Source: CAIWHR01 sp963823215 (GTDB lineage Bacteria > Pseudomonadota > Gammaproteobacteria > Burkholderiales > Casimicrobiaceae). From it: 64,000 nt of DNA. Positions 52,321 to 62,082 of this stretch are shown in pieces. Within the stretch, counting starts at the first letter, position 1; every line of letters begins with the position of its first letter. The stretch is from NCBI GenBank assembly GCA_963823215.1, contig CAWGKT010000017.1:248001-312000 (forward strand), in the 5' to 3' direction. The translations under genes and the position numbers were made by a program. The notes beneath the pieces were generated by a model. It searched no databases and was not told the origin of the DNA. It saw only the letters and a list, made by a program, of their open reading frames with translations.

Positions 52321-53382
52321 ATGGCAGAACAGCGCTTTGCCGCAGCCGCGCTCACCGCGTTCGCGACCTCGCTTGTCGAGCGCGCAGGCGTGCGACACGA
52401 CATGGCCGAGGACGTCGCCGACGTGCTCGTCACCGCCGACCTCCTCGGCCACACGACGCACGGGCTCGCGCTGCTCGCGCCCTACCTCGGAGAAATCGAG
52501 CGGGGAACAATGACCAGGTCGGGAGAACCCGAAATCGTCAGCGATCGCCCTGCGGCGCAGACGTGGGACGGCCGCCGGTTGCCCGGGCCCTGGCTCACGC
52601 TGCGCGCGCTCGACACCGCCGCAAAGATGGCGGGGGCGAGCGGCACCGGCACCGTCGTCATCCGCCGCTCGCATCACATCGCGTGCCTCGCGGTTTATCT
52701 CCTCCGGGCCACCGAGCGCGGGCTCGTCGCCATCGTCGAGAGCTCCGATCCGATCGTCGCCGCGGTCGTTCCGCACGGCGGCACCACGCCGGTCCTCACG
52801 CCAAACCCGATCGCCGCCGGATTGCCGACCTCCGGCGACCCGATACTCATCGACACGTCGAGCTCGATCACGAGCATGGGGTTCGCGAAACAGGAGATGC
52901 AGGCCGGCAGGAAGCTGCCCGGCGCGTGGGTCATCGACCACGCCGGCAATGCGACCGACGACCCCAACGCCTTGTACACCGAGCCCAAGGGCGCGCTCCT
53001 GCCGCTGGGTGGCCTCGACGCGGGGTACAAGGGATTCGGGCTCGGGCTCCTCGTCGAGGCGATGACTGCAGGCCTGTCGGGCCACGGCCGCGCCGACCCC
53101 CACGAAGGCTGGGGCGGAACCGTCTTCGTCCAGGTGCTCGATCCGGAGGCTTTTGGCGGGATCAAAGCCTTCAAGCGGCAGATGGACCATGTGGCGGGCG
53201 CCTGCCGTGACGCGAAGCCGCGCGCGGGCGTGGCGCGCGTGCGCTTGCCCGGTGAGGCCGGGATGAAGCGGCTGCGCGAGCAGCGCGAGCGCGGCATCGC
53301 CCTGTATCCGACCATCATGCCCGCGCTCGTGCCGTGGGCGGAAAAGCTTGGTGTCGACGTGCCCGAGTCGACCCCTACGTAA
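52321..53382 (+). CDS. Malate/L-lactate dehydrogenase family (LDH2) oxidoreductase
   Basis: 353-residue NAD(P)-dependent enzyme of the non-Rossmann LDH2 family (malate, L-sulfolactate, ureidoglycolate and delta1-piperideine-2-carboxylate relatives). LLGHTTHGLALLAPYLGEIE holds the conserved His/Gly region, GTGTVVIRRSHHIACLAVYL the catalytic histidine, and LTPNPIAAGLPTSGDPILID, TEPKGALLPLGGLDAGYKGF and GLGLLVEAMTAGLSG the cofactor site. It stands alone on the plus strand, 82 bp before the histidine kinase gene. Substrate unknown. Confidence 0.9.
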   Translation: MAEQRFAAAALTAFATSLVERAGVRHDMAEDVADVLVTADLLGHTTHGLALLAPYLGEIERGTMTRSGEPEIVSDRPAAQTWDGRRLPGPWLTLRALDTAAKMAGASGTGTVVIRRSHHIACLAVYLLRATERGLVAIVESSDPIVAAVVPHGGTTPVLTPNPIAAGLPTSGDPILIDTSSSITSMGFAKQEMQAGRKLPGAWVIDHAGNATDDPNALYTEPKGALLPLGGLDAGYKGFGLGLLVEAMTAGLSGHGRADPHEGWGGTVFVQVLDPEAFGGIKAFKRQMDHVAGACRDAKPRAGVARVRLPGEAGMKRLREQRERGIALYPTIMPALVPWAEKLGVDVPESTPT

Positions 53383-53464
53383 GATACTTTCGAGCCGCCG
53401 CAGGTCGTCGCTTGACCCTCGCGGGGCAAGTCTGTAGCGTCGATCCGTCCGTCTCGGATTTCCG

Positions 53465-56400
53465 ATGAAGGAAACCAGGATGCCGCGCAACAATGGCAAC
53501 AACAGCGTCCGCGAGCTCGAAGCGCGCCTCGCGGAGGCATTGGCGCAGCAGGCGGCCACGAGCGAGATCCTGCGCGTGATCAGCCAGTCGCCGATGGACG
53601 TGCAGCCGGTATTCGACACCATCGTGGCGGCTGCAATGAAGCTCTGCCACGCCACTTCGGCCAACTTCTTTACGTTCGACGGCGAGCTGATCCATCTGGC
53701 GGCGCTCGTGAACGCGACTCCGGAAGGGGCGGAGGTGATCCGCCGCCTCTGGCCGAACCCACCCGGCCGCGGCATGGCAGCTGCGCGTGCGGTCCTGACG
53801 TGCAGCGCTGTCGCGATCCCGGATGTGCTTGAGGACCCTGATTTTCGCCGTGAGCGCTTTGGTAGCCACCGCAAACTTTCGCGGCGTACTGGCAGTACCT
53901 CTCGTACGCGACGGCCGTCCGATTGGCGCCATTGCCGTCGGCCGGCCCGAGCCGGGTCCATTCCCGGACGAGCAGATCGCGCTGCTCCAGACGTTCGCCG
54001 ATCAGGCCGTGATCGCGATCGAGAATGCGCGCCTGTTCAACGAGACCAAGGAGGCGCTCGAGCGGCAGACGGCGACGAGCGAGGTCCTGCGGGTGATCAG
54101 CAGCTCGCCGACGAATGTGCAGCCCGTGTTCGATACGATCGCCATGGCGGCGCAGAAGCTCTGCCGCGCCAGCTTGGCGAACGTTTTTACATTCGACGGC
54201 GAATTGATCCATCTGGCGGCCGTGGAAAACGTGAACAGGGATCCGCAGTATTTCGAGGCCATTCACAAGGTATTTCCGAGGGCGCCCGGCCGCGATACGG
54301 CAGCCGGTCGCGCGGTCCTGGCGCGAAGCGTTGTCATGATCCCGGACGTGGAAGCGGATCACGAATACGGAATTGGGCCCACGACCCTAGGCGGAGGATT
54401 TCGCAGCCTCTTGGCCGTTCCGCTGATGCGCGACGAGAACGCCGTCGGCGCAATCACGGTCGCCCGGACCGAATCCGGGGCGTTTCCGGACACGCAGGTC
54501 GCGCTGCTCAAGACATTCGCCGACCAGGCGGTGATAGCGATCGAGAACGTGCGCCTGTTCAACGAGACCAAGGACGCGCTCGAGCGGCAGACGGCGACCA
54601 GCGAGGTCCTGCAGGTGATCAGCAGCTCGCCGACGGACGTCCAACCGGTGTTCGACACCATCGCCGAGCGAGCGGCGCGCCTTTGTGACGCCAGATACGG
54701 CCTGGTATTCACATTTGATGGCGAGTGGATTCACCTGGGGAGCGCCTTCGGGATGAATCAGGAAGGCGTCGATGCCCTGCGACGGCAATGCCCGTTGCAC
54801 CCCTCGAGTCACACAGTTGTCGGGCGGACCGTCAGCGGAGGTATCGTGGTGCACGTTCCCGACGTGCTTGCCGACCCGGAATACGTGCTGCGGGAAACCG
54901 CCGAGCTGGCCGCTTTTCGCGGCTGCCTGGGCGTACCCATGCTGCGCGAGGGTCAGATCATCGGTGCGATCACGGTCACGCGCGCCGACGTTGGACGCTT
55001 CACCGACAAGCAGGTGGAGTTGCTGCAGACCTTCGCCAGTCAGGCGGTGATCGCGATCGAGAACATACGGCTGTTCAAGGTGCTGGATGCGCGTACCGAG
55101 GCGCTCACTCGCTCCGTCGGACAGCTCACGGCGTTGGGCGAGGTCGGGCAGGCGGTCAGTTCGACGCTGGACCTCGAGATCGTGCTCAAGACAATCGTCT
55201 CCCGGGCGGTGCAGATCACGGGGCTCGACGGCGGGTCGATCTACGAATACGACGAGCGTGCCGAGGAGTTCCGGTTGCAGGCGGCGGAGAACATGCCACA
55301 GGACGTCACCGAAAGCATCCGCAACGCTCCCACCCGCAAAGGGGATGGCGCGCTCGGACGCACCGCCATCACGCTCGAGCCGACCCAGGTCCCCGATACG
55401 CTCGATGACAGCTACCAAAGCGTGCGCAAGGAGCTGCTCCTCCGCGCCGGATATCGTGCCCTCCTCGCAGTCCCGTTGCTGTACGAGGACCGCCTGCTCG
55501 GCGGACTGCTGGTCAACCGAAGACGCCCGGGCGCGTTCGCGCCGGAGATCGTCGAACTGCTGAAGACATTCGGCACGCAGTCGGCGCTCGCGATCCAGAA
55601 TGCGCGGCTGTTCCGCGAGATCGCGGAGAAAGGCCGGCAGCTCGAATCGGCGAGCCGGCACAAGTCGGACTTTCTCGCCAGCATGAGCCACGAACTGAGA
55701 ACGCCGCTCAACGCGATCCTCGGCTTCAACGAGATGATTCTCGGCGAGATCTACGGCGAAGTGCCCGCCGGCATGAAGGAGCCGCTCGAGGACATCCAGA
55801 CGAGCGGGAAGCATCTTCTGCGTCTCATCAACAATGTGCTCGACCTCGCCAAGATCGAGGCCGGGCGCATGGAGCTGTCCCTCGCCGACTACTCGGTGCA
55901 GGACACGGTGGAGAGCGTGCGCGCCACGCTTCGTCCCCTGGCGGCGGACAAGGGGCTGGAGTTCGTCGCCACGGTACCGGCCGACATTCCGCTTGCCTAC
56001 GGCGATTTCGGACGCATCACGCAGTGCCTCATGAACCTCGCCGGCAATTCACTCAAGTTCACCAAGGCTGGGAAAGGTCGAGATCTCCGTCGAGACGAGG
56101 GACGATCTGCTGGTCTACAAGGTGGCGGACACCGGGATCGGCATTCCGCCGGACAAGCTCGAGACTGTGTTCGCCGAGTTCAAGCAGACCGACGCGACTA
56201 TCGCCAGCGAGTACGGCGGCACCGGCCTGGGCCTGTCCATCAGCAAGAAGTTCGTCGAAATGCACGGCGGACGGATCTGGGCGGAAAGCGAACTCGGCCG
56301 CGGTTCGACCTTCATATTCGAGATTCCGCTGCGCGCGAGTGCCAGGAGCGCTCCCATGAGCGCCAAGACCATCCTCTACGTCGAGGACAACGAGATGAAC

Positions 56401-56730
56401 CGCAAGATCGTGCGCGCCCTGCTCAAGGGCACGCCGTACCAGCTGATCGAGGCGCATGACGGCGAGGCGGGCGTCGCGGTGGCGCTGGAAAGGCTTCCCG
56501 ACCTGATCCTCATGGACATCCAGTTGCCGAAGATTTCCGGCATGGAGGCCATGCGGCGGCTTCGCGCCGAAAGCGCAACCGCGAATACTCCCATCATCGC
56601 CATAACCTCCTTCGCACTGAGCGGGGACGAGCAGAAGGCGAAGGATGCGGGGGCGACCGCGTACCTCGCGAAACCTTACAGTCCCTTCGACCTGCTGAAT
56701 CTCATTCGCAAGTTGTTACCCGAAGGATGA
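53465..56730 (+). pseudogene. Multi-GAF hybrid histidine kinase with receiver domain, two frameshifts
   Basis: Reconstructed length about 1087 residues. A coiled segment is followed by four GAF domains (~45-190, 220-365, 400-540, 570-715), then a kinase core (SHELRTPLNAILGFNEMI with phospho-His ~740; NLAGNSLKF, DTGIGIP and GGTGLGLSISKKF) and a C-terminal receiver from ~963 (ILYVEDNE; phospho-Asp in LILMDIQLP ~1016; AYLAKPYSPFD). No membrane segment, so a cytosolic sensor. Frame changes occur near 53866 (before the expected ATANFRGVLAVPL) and near 56076 (GGGAAAGGTCGAG, where AGKVEISVETRD should follow); each fits one extra base. The receiver could instead be a separate gene from the ATG at 56356. 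These may be sequencing errors. Confidence 0.85.
54054..55075 (+). repeat. Tandem ~522-bp GAF-coding repeat units
   Basis: GCGCTCGAGCGGCAGACGGC starts at 54054 and again at 54576, each followed by near-identical DNA (GAGGTCCTGC...GTGATCAGCAGCTCGCCGAC). The period is 522 bases (174 codons), one GAF domain per unit. A more diverged unit precedes it from about 53538. This indicates recent internal duplication within the kinase gene. Confidence 0.75.
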
Positions 56731-57609
56731 GTCGTTTGCCGGGCTCGCCCGCGGATCGCGTGGCCGCTCTTGCGCGGCAAGACGTCCGGCAACGACACGC
56801 GGAACGCCGGCGAGGTCGCGCGCTGCGACGATTTCCGCAAAGCCCGCCGCCGTGAACTGCGCCCGCACCGCTTCCGCCTGGTCGTAACCGTGCTCGACGA
56901 CGAGCGTGGCGCGTGGGGCGAGGCGTTCGCGCGCGCCGGCGACGATGCGCATGATCGCGGCGGTGCCGTCGCCGCCGGGCGTGAGCGAGCGCTCGGGCTC
57001 GAACCGGACATCGCCTTCGCGCAGATGCGGATCACCGGCGGCGACGTAGGGCGGGTTGCTGGCGATGAGGTCAAACGCGCAGCCCTGCCATGCCGCCGCG
57101 ACGCCGTCGTACCAGTCCGATTGCGCGAATTCGACATTGGCAATGCCGAGCCGCCGCGCGTTGTCGCGCGCGACCTCGAGCGCGTCGACCGAAACATCGG
57201 TCGCGAGGATCCTCGCCCGCGGCCTTTCGTGCGCGATGGCGAGCGCGATCGCGCCCGACCCGGTGCCCAGATCGAGCACGCGTAGGTCCCGGTCCTTCGG
57301 CAGCCGCGCGAGGGCGAGTTCGACCAGCGTCTCCGTTTCCGGGCGCGGGATGAGCACCGCCGGCGACACCCGCAGCGCGAGCCCCCAGAACTCGCGCGTG
57401 CCGGTGAGATACGCAACAGGCTCGCCGTCGCGGCGACGCCGGGCGAGGACCAGAAACGCGTCCACTTGCTCGCGCGACAACGCATCTTCCCCGTGCGCGA
57501 CCAGCCACGCGCGGTCCGTGCCAAGCGCATGCGCCAGCAGCACCTGCGCGTCGAGCGGAACGAGGCCGGATTGCGCGAGGGCGCTTCGAATCGTGACGTC
57601 CCCGCTCAT
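56716..57609 (-). CDS. prmC: Peptide chain release factor N5-glutamine methyltransferase
   Basis: Methylates the GGQ glutamine of release factors RF1 and RF2. 297 residues from MSGDVTIRSALAQSGLVPLD. YLTGTREFWGLALRVSPAVL, IPRPETETLVE, VLDLGTGSGAIALAIA (SAM loop ~112-127), DVSVDALEVARDNA and the substrate-binding NPPY at residues 185-188 are all present. It follows prfA, its substrate's gene, with one intervening broken acetyltransferase gene whose stop overlaps this start (ATGA). The ORF extends upstream, but similarity starts at 57609. Confidence 0.96.
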   Translation of the reverse strand: MSGDVTIRSALAQSGLVPLDAQVLLAHALGTDRAWLVAHGEDALSREQVDAFLVLARRRRDGEPVAYLTGTREFWGLALRVSPAVLIPRPETETLVELALARLPKDRDLRVLDLGTGSGAIALAIAHERPRARILATDVSVDALEVARDNARRLGIANVEFAQSDWYDGVAAAWQGCAFDLIASNPPYVAAGDPHLREGDVRFEPERSLTPGGDGTAAIMRIVAGARERLAPRATLVVEHGYDQAEAVRAQFTAAGFAEIVAARDLAGVPRVVAGRLAAQERPRDPRASPANDSSFG

Positions 57610-58132
57610 CGGTCCGGGTTTTCGGCGACGAAGAGGCGCATCCGCTGGTTGTAGTAGCGGCCCCAGCCGGCATCCTGGAGCCCCGCCTTCATCAGCACCC
57701 GCTGCGACGCCTTGTTGCCCGATGCGTGACGCCGATGATCCGATCGAGGCCGAGGTCGTCGAAACCGAAGTCGACGAGCGCCTGTGCGCCTTCGGTCGCG
57801 AAACCCCGACTCCAGGCTTCCGGCAGGAGCCGATAGCCGACTTCGACATCCGCCGACTTGCCGGCGTACTTGAGGCAGAACCAGCCGATGAAGGCACCCG
57901 TGTCGCGGCGCGAAGCGTGCCACGCGCCCAGATCGGGATACAGCGCCGGATAGCGGAGGACCCGCCTGAACGCCTTCGCCACCAGGTCGCGCGGCATCGG
58001 CTTGCCCTTGGTGAAGTATTTCATCACCTGCGGGTCGCGATCGAGGCGATAGAAATCGTCGAAGTCCTCCGGACCGAAAGCTCGCAGCTCGAGGCGCAGC
58101 GTCTCGAGCCAGCAGGCTGGCCGCGCCGCCAT
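57606..58132 (-). pseudogene. GNAT acetyltransferase (RimJ/RimL-like), frameshifted
   Basis: MAARPACWLETLRLELRAFG then FDDFYRLDRDPQVMKYFTKG, WFCLKYAGKSADVEVGYRLL and PEAWSRGFATEGAQALVDFG form the GNAT fold with the acetyl-CoA loop. Near 57720, in GVTHRATRR, the frame is lost; ASGNKASQRVLMKAGLQDAG continues in another frame to a stop overlapping prmC. One missing base (or two extra) explains it. I start at 58132; an upstream ATG at 58210 overlaps the prfA stop, but that extension is encoded by repeat-like DNA (58134-58180). A RimL-type role on a ribosomal protein or a small molecule is equally possible. Confidence 0.75.
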
Positions 58133-58133
58133 T

Positions 58134-58181
58134 CGGGGTCGGACCCCGTTTGCCGAAAGTGGTTTGTCCCCGATTCCCGCG
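58134..58181. repeat. Palindromic repeat-like element at the prfA/GNAT junction
   Basis: CGGGGTCGGACCCCG is nearly self-complementary and is followed by GTTTGCCGAAAGTGGTTTGT and CCCCGA. It resembles the ACAGACCCC/GGGGTCTGT element at 59300-59354 in diverged form and sits inside the upstream extension of the acetyltransferase frame. Confidence 0.45.
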
Positions 58182-58206
58182 ATTCCCGCCGGCGCCACCT
58201 TGACTC

Positions 58207-59292
58207 TCATCGCTCGTCTCCCGCCAGCGCCGCCAGCATCTCGGCCTGGTGCTCCTGCGCGAGCGCCGCCGTGAGATCGGAAAGATCGCCGTCCATGATC
58301 GCGTCGATCTTGTGCAGCGTGAGGTTGATCCGGTGATCGGTGACGCGCCCCTGCGGAAAATTGTAGGTGCGGATGCGCTCGCTGCGATCGCCGCTGCCGA
58401 TCAGCGATTTCCTCATCGACGCTTCCTTCTGCTGCCGCTCGCGCAGCTGGCGATCGAGAAGTCGCGACGCGAGCACCGCCATCGCCTGCGCGCGATTCCG
58501 ATGCTGCGACCGGTCGTCCTGGCACTCGACGACGAGGCCGGTGGCCAGGTGCGTGATGCGCACCGCCGAGTCCGTCTTGTTGATGTGCTGGCCACCGGCA
58601 CCCGAAGCGCGGAACGTGTCGATGCGTATGTCGGTCGGGTTGATGTTGATGTCGGCAACCGGATCGGCCTCCGGCATGACGGCCACCGTGCAGGCCGACG
58701 TGTGGATGCGTCCCTGGGCCTCGGTCTCCGGCACGCGCTGCACGCGATGGCCGCCCGACTCGAACTTGAGCCTCGAGTACGCGCCGCGCCCTATGATCCG
58801 CAGGATCACCTCCTTGTAGCCGCCGAGCTCGGCCGGCGATTCGGAGACGATCTCGACCTTCCAGCCGGAGCGCTCCGCGTGGCGCGTGTACATGCGGAAG
58901 AGGTTTCCGGCAAACAACGCCGATTCGTCGCCGCCCGTGCCGGCGCGGATTTCCAGGAAGACGTTGCGCTCGTCGTTGGGATCCTGCGGCAGCAGCATGC
59001 GCTGCAGGTCGGCGGCAAGCTCTGCCATCCGCGACGTGGCGGTCGCATGCTCCTCGTCGGCGAACGCCTTCATCTGCGGATCGCGCGCCATGTCGTTGGC
59101 GGCGGCGACGTCGTCTTCCGCGCGCACGTACTCGCGGTACCGGGCGACCACGGGCTCGATGTCGGCGCGCTCGCGGGTCAGTGCCCGATAGCGATCCAGG
59201 TCGCGCACGGCGTCCTCGGAGGACAGCGTCGCGTCGAGCTCGGCGAGGCGCCGGGCGAGCGATTCGAGCTTGTTGCGCAGTGAGGACTTCAT
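58207..59292 (-). CDS. prfA: Peptide chain release factor 1
   Basis: Terminates translation at UAA and UAG. 361 residues from MKSSLRNKLESLARRLAELD (a second ATG lies directly upstream). Coiled N-terminal domain, EIRAGTGGDESALFAGNLFR, the RF1 discriminator region RVQRVPETEAQGRIHTSACT with PET in place of PxT, and RASGAGGQHINKTDSAVRIT containing the GGQ loop that PrmC methylates. SERIRTYNFPQGRVTDHRIN ends the domain. Gene order hemA-prfA-prmC is the classic proteobacterial arrangement. Confidence 0.97.
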   Translation of the reverse strand: MKSSLRNKLESLARRLAELDATLSSEDAVRDLDRYRALTRERADIEPVVARYREYVRAEDDVAAANDMARDPQMKAFADEEHATATSRMAELAADLQRMLLPQDPNDERNVFLEIRAGTGGDESALFAGNLFRMYTRHAERSGWKVEIVSESPAELGGYKEVILRIIGRGAYSRLKFESGGHRVQRVPETEAQGRIHTSACTVAVMPEADPVADININPTDIRIDTFRASGAGGQHINKTDSAVRITHLATGLVVECQDDRSQHRNRAQAMAVLASRLLDRQLRERQQKEASMRKSLIGSGDRSERIRTYNFPQGRVTDHRINLTLHKIDAIMDGDLSDLTAALAQEHQAEMLAALAGDER

Positions 59293-59299
59293 CATGTGA

Positions 59300-59354
59300 A
59301 TTGGGGACAGACCCCATTCACCAGCCACGCCGGCAAACGGGGTCTGTCCCCAAT
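59300..59354. repeat. REP-like inverted repeat (GGGGACAGACCCC family)
   Basis: ATTGGGGACAGACCCC (59300-59315) and GGGGTCTGTCCCCAAT (59339-59354) are exact reverse complements of 16 bp with a 23-base spacer. It fills the gap between hemA and prfA. Such GGGGTCTGTCCCC palindromes are, to my knowledge, common intergenic elements in beta- and gammaproteobacteria, plausibly mobilised by REP-associated transposases. Confidence 0.8.
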
Positions 59355-59360
59355 CGCTCG

Positions 59361-60614
59361 CTAGTGCCCGTCCGGGATCCGGTAGATCTTCTCGAACATG
59401 GCGACGAGCTCCGCGCGCTCGGCGTCGCCGGCCTGGTTCAGCGCCTGCGTCGGCGCATGCAGGAACTTGTTGGTGAGGCCGCGAGCGAGGAGCTCCAGCG
59501 CCTGCTCCGGCGACGTGCCGCCCGCCAGCAGCCGGCGCACGCGCTCGAGCTCGGCGGCGCGCAGCTGATCGTGATGCCCGTGCAGCGCGGTGATCGTCGG
59601 CACCACCGTGCGCCCCTCGAGCCAGCGCAGGAAACTGCCGGCCTGCGCGGCGATCATCTCCTCCGCCTGTGCCACGGCCTCCTTGCGTATCTGCAGGTTG
59701 CCCCGGACGATGTTCGAGAGGTCGTCGATGCTGTAGAGAAAGACGTCGTCGAGCTCCGCGGCCTCGGGCTCGACGTCGCGCGGCACGGCGAGGTCGACGA
59801 CAAATACGGGCGCGTGCCGGCGCGCCTTCACCACCCGCTCGAGCAGCCCCTTGCCGAGGATCGGCAGCGTGCTCGCCGTGCAGGTCACGATGACGTCGAA
59901 CTCGTGCAGGCGATCGGGCATCTCGTTCAACGTGATCGCCTCGGCCCGGAAGCGCGCGGCGAGCTCGCGGCCGCGCTCGAGCGTGCGGTTGGCGATGGTG
60001 ATCGACCTGGGATTGCGCGCGGCGAAATGCGTTGCGGTGAGATCGATCATCTCGCCCGCGCCGATGAACAGCAGGCGCTGGTCGGCGAGCGCCGGAAAGA
60101 TGCGCTCGGCGAGCTTGACCGCCGCGGCGGCCATCGAGATCGACGCGCTGCCGATGTCGGTCTGCGTGCGCACGTCCTTCGCCACCGCAAAGGTGCGCTG
60201 GAACAGGCGGTTGAGGACGAGCCCGAGGCTGCCGGCGGATTCCGCGTGCCGCACGGCCTGCTTCATCTGGCCCAGAATCTGCGGCTCGCCCAGCACCATC
60301 GAATCGAGGCCGCTCGCGACACGGAACGCGTGGGTGACGGCCTGCTCGCGCGGCAGCGTATAGATGTACGGCGCCAGCGAATCCTTCGGCACGCGATGGA
60401 AGTCCTCGAGCCAGCGCACGACCGGCTGCGGCTCGGTCCCGTGCACATAGACCTCGGTCCGGTTGCAGGTCGACAGGATCGCGGCTTCCTTGACCTTGGG
60501 CCGCGTGAGCAGGTCGCGCAGCGCGTGGCCCAGCGCGTCCGGCGAGAACACGACCTGTTCCCGCACGTCCAGAGGCGCGGTCTGGTGGTTGAGGCCGAGG
60601 GTGTAGAGGGACAT
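59361..60614 (-). CDS. hemA: Glutamyl-tRNA reductase
   Basis: First committed enzyme of C5-pathway tetrapyrrole synthesis, reducing glutamyl-tRNA to glutamate-1-semialdehyde. About 417 residues from MSLYTLGLNHQTAPLDVREQ. AAILSTCNRTEVYVHG carries the catalytic cysteine near residue 50; LDSMVLGEPQILGQMKQAV, RLLFIGAGEMIDLTATHFAA (NADPH site) and the C-terminal dimerisation helices are intact. An ATG four codons earlier is possible. It heads the hemA-prfA-prmC set. Confidence 0.97.
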   Translation of the reverse strand: MSLYTLGLNHQTAPLDVREQVVFSPDALGHALRDLLTRPKVKEAAILSTCNRTEVYVHGTEPQPVVRWLEDFHRVPKDSLAPYIYTLPREQAVTHAFRVASGLDSMVLGEPQILGQMKQAVRHAESAGSLGLVLNRLFQRTFAVAKDVRTQTDIGSASISMAAAAVKLAERIFPALADQRLLFIGAGEMIDLTATHFAARNPRSITIANRTLERGRELAARFRAEAITLNEMPDRLHEFDVIVTCTASTLPILGKGLLERVVKARRHAPVFVVDLAVPRDVEPEAAELDDVFLYSIDDLSNIVRGNLQIRKEAVAQAEEMIAAQAGSFLRWLEGRTVVPTITALHGHHDQLRAAELERVRRLLAGGTSPEQALELLARGLTNKFLHAPTQALNQAGDAERAELVAMFEKIYRIPDGH

Positions 60615-60745
60615 TGCGGCAGCCATCTATGGCCGGGCATTCTAGCCTACGCGGAGCCCCACGCCGGCACAAGACCTTGATTTGGGTCAGGAAAGAGGTC
60701 CGGAGGCGCGATCCACCCCTGTTCTTCGTGCCGGGCGGGGACGTT

Positions 60746-62011
60746 TCAGGCGACGACGCCGTTGATCGCGAGGTCGAAGATCTGGTAGCTCTTCAGTGTC
60801 GTCGCGCCCGCCTTCAGCTTGTATTCGTCGTTCAGCGGCGCGGAAAGGATGATGGGCACCTTCGCCTCGGACACGCCGCCGTGGGTGCGCAGCCGGTGGC
60901 CCGCGAGGCCCGACAGGTCGTGGGCCGCCTCGGATCCGCCGACGCAGACGTCGGCCGCGGCGATCACGACCACGTCGGCCTCGCGGTCGTGCGGCAGATC
61001 GTGCACGGCGCAGGCGGTCTCCTTGTCCAGCACCGACTCCAGCCCCTTGATGCCACGAGCCAACGCGATGACCTGCTGCGGCGTCGTCCTGCCGCGGCAC
61101 CACACGCGCACGAAGCCGCCCAGCGCGCCATGATGCGCGACGAAGGCGTCGGTGATCGGGCAGATCACCGTGGTGTCGCCCTTACCGAACGTGGCGTCGA
61201 GGATGTCCTGCAGCCAGATGACGTTCGGCTTGCCGGCGGCATCGGACTTGTCGTTCATCCCGTGATCGGCGGTGAGCGCGACCACCGCGCCCAGCGCCTC
61301 GAGCCGTCCGAAGCGCTGGTCGAGCTCCTGATAGAAGCGTCGCGCCTCGCTCTCGGCGGGCGCGTACTTGTGCTGGACGAAATCGGTGAGCGAAAGGTAC
61401 ATGAGGTCGCGGTGCTCGCGCTCGAGCAGCTTGACGCCGGCTTCGAGCACGAACAGCGACAGCTCCATCGAGTACATGTCGGGCAGCGGCATGCCGACCA
61501 GCTCGAGGACGTTCTCGATGCCGTTCTCGGCAAGCGTGCACCTGTCCGCGCACTCCGAGGAAAAGCTCACGTTGCCCCGGGTCAGATCGAGATTCTTGGA
61601 GAGTTGCCTGCGCAGCTTGTCCTTGGCGGTGATGGAGACGACCTTGGCCCCGGCGGCGGCGAACCGGGCCAGGATCGTGTCCCCGCGCAGGAGCTCGGGG
61701 CCGGTCATCACCACCGCCTCGCCGGTCGCGGTGTCGAGGTAGTAGTTGCCGGAGATGCCGTGCTTCGACGCAGGCGTCCCGGTGATGATCGACATGTTGT
61801 TGGGGCAGGTGAAGCTCGGCACCGTGCCGTCGGCGATCGTCGCGAATCCTTGCCGCATGAACCGTGCGATGTTGGGTATCGCGCCGTCGGCCAGGAACTG
61901 GCGCAGATAGGCGGGGTCGCCGCCGTCGATGCACACCACGACCACCGGCTTGCCCGGCCAGCGGTACCGGATGCCGTTCACCTCAACCTTCGTTGCGCTG
62001 CGTGTCGCCAT
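60746..62011 (-). CDS. phnA: Phosphonoacetate hydrolase (alkaline phosphatase superfamily)
   Basis: Zinc enzyme cleaving the C-P bond of phosphonoacetate to acetate and phosphate. 421 residues from MATRSATKVEVNGIRYRWPG. VVVVCIDGGDPAYLRQFLAD gives the first metal Asp, GTVPSFTCPNNMSIITG the Thr nucleophile (a Ser in true alkaline phosphatases), SLTDFVQHKYAP an Asp and His, ALTADHGMND an Asp-His pair, and RTHGGVSEAKVPIILSAP the last His. This fits PhnA; other members of the phosphodiesterase branch are less likely given VNGIRYRWP. No transporter, PhnWX or regulator gene is adjacent. GAGG precedes the ATG, and the promoter carries a palindromic operator. Confidence 0.85.
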   Translation of the reverse strand: MATRSATKVEVNGIRYRWPGKPVVVVCIDGGDPAYLRQFLADGAIPNIARFMRQGFATIADGTVPSFTCPNNMSIITGTPASKHGISGNYYLDTATGEAVVMTGPELLRGDTILARFAAAGAKVVSITAKDKLRRQLSKNLDLTRGNVSFSSECADRCTLAENGIENVLELVGMPLPDMYSMELSLFVLEAGVKLLEREHRDLMYLSLTDFVQHKYAPAESEARRFYQELDQRFGRLEALGAVVALTADHGMNDKSDAAGKPNVIWLQDILDATFGKGDTTVICPITDAFVAHHGALGGFVRVWCRGRTTPQQVIALARGIKGLESVLDKETACAVHDLPHDREADVVVIAAADVCVGGSEAAHDLSGLAGHRLRTHGGVSEAKVPIILSAPLNDEYKLKAGATTLKSYQIFDLAINGVVA

Positions 62012-62082
62012 GGTCGGTTTGCATCCTCTCGGGGTCGTGTGGCCGTCCGGGCACGCCAAAGCCAGTGCCGGACAATAATGGC

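Noticed and set aside
53538..55075. Regularly spaced repeats that might suggest a repeat array
   Set aside because: They are 522-bp coding units of GAF domains, not short repeats with spacers; no CRISPR array or cas gene is present.
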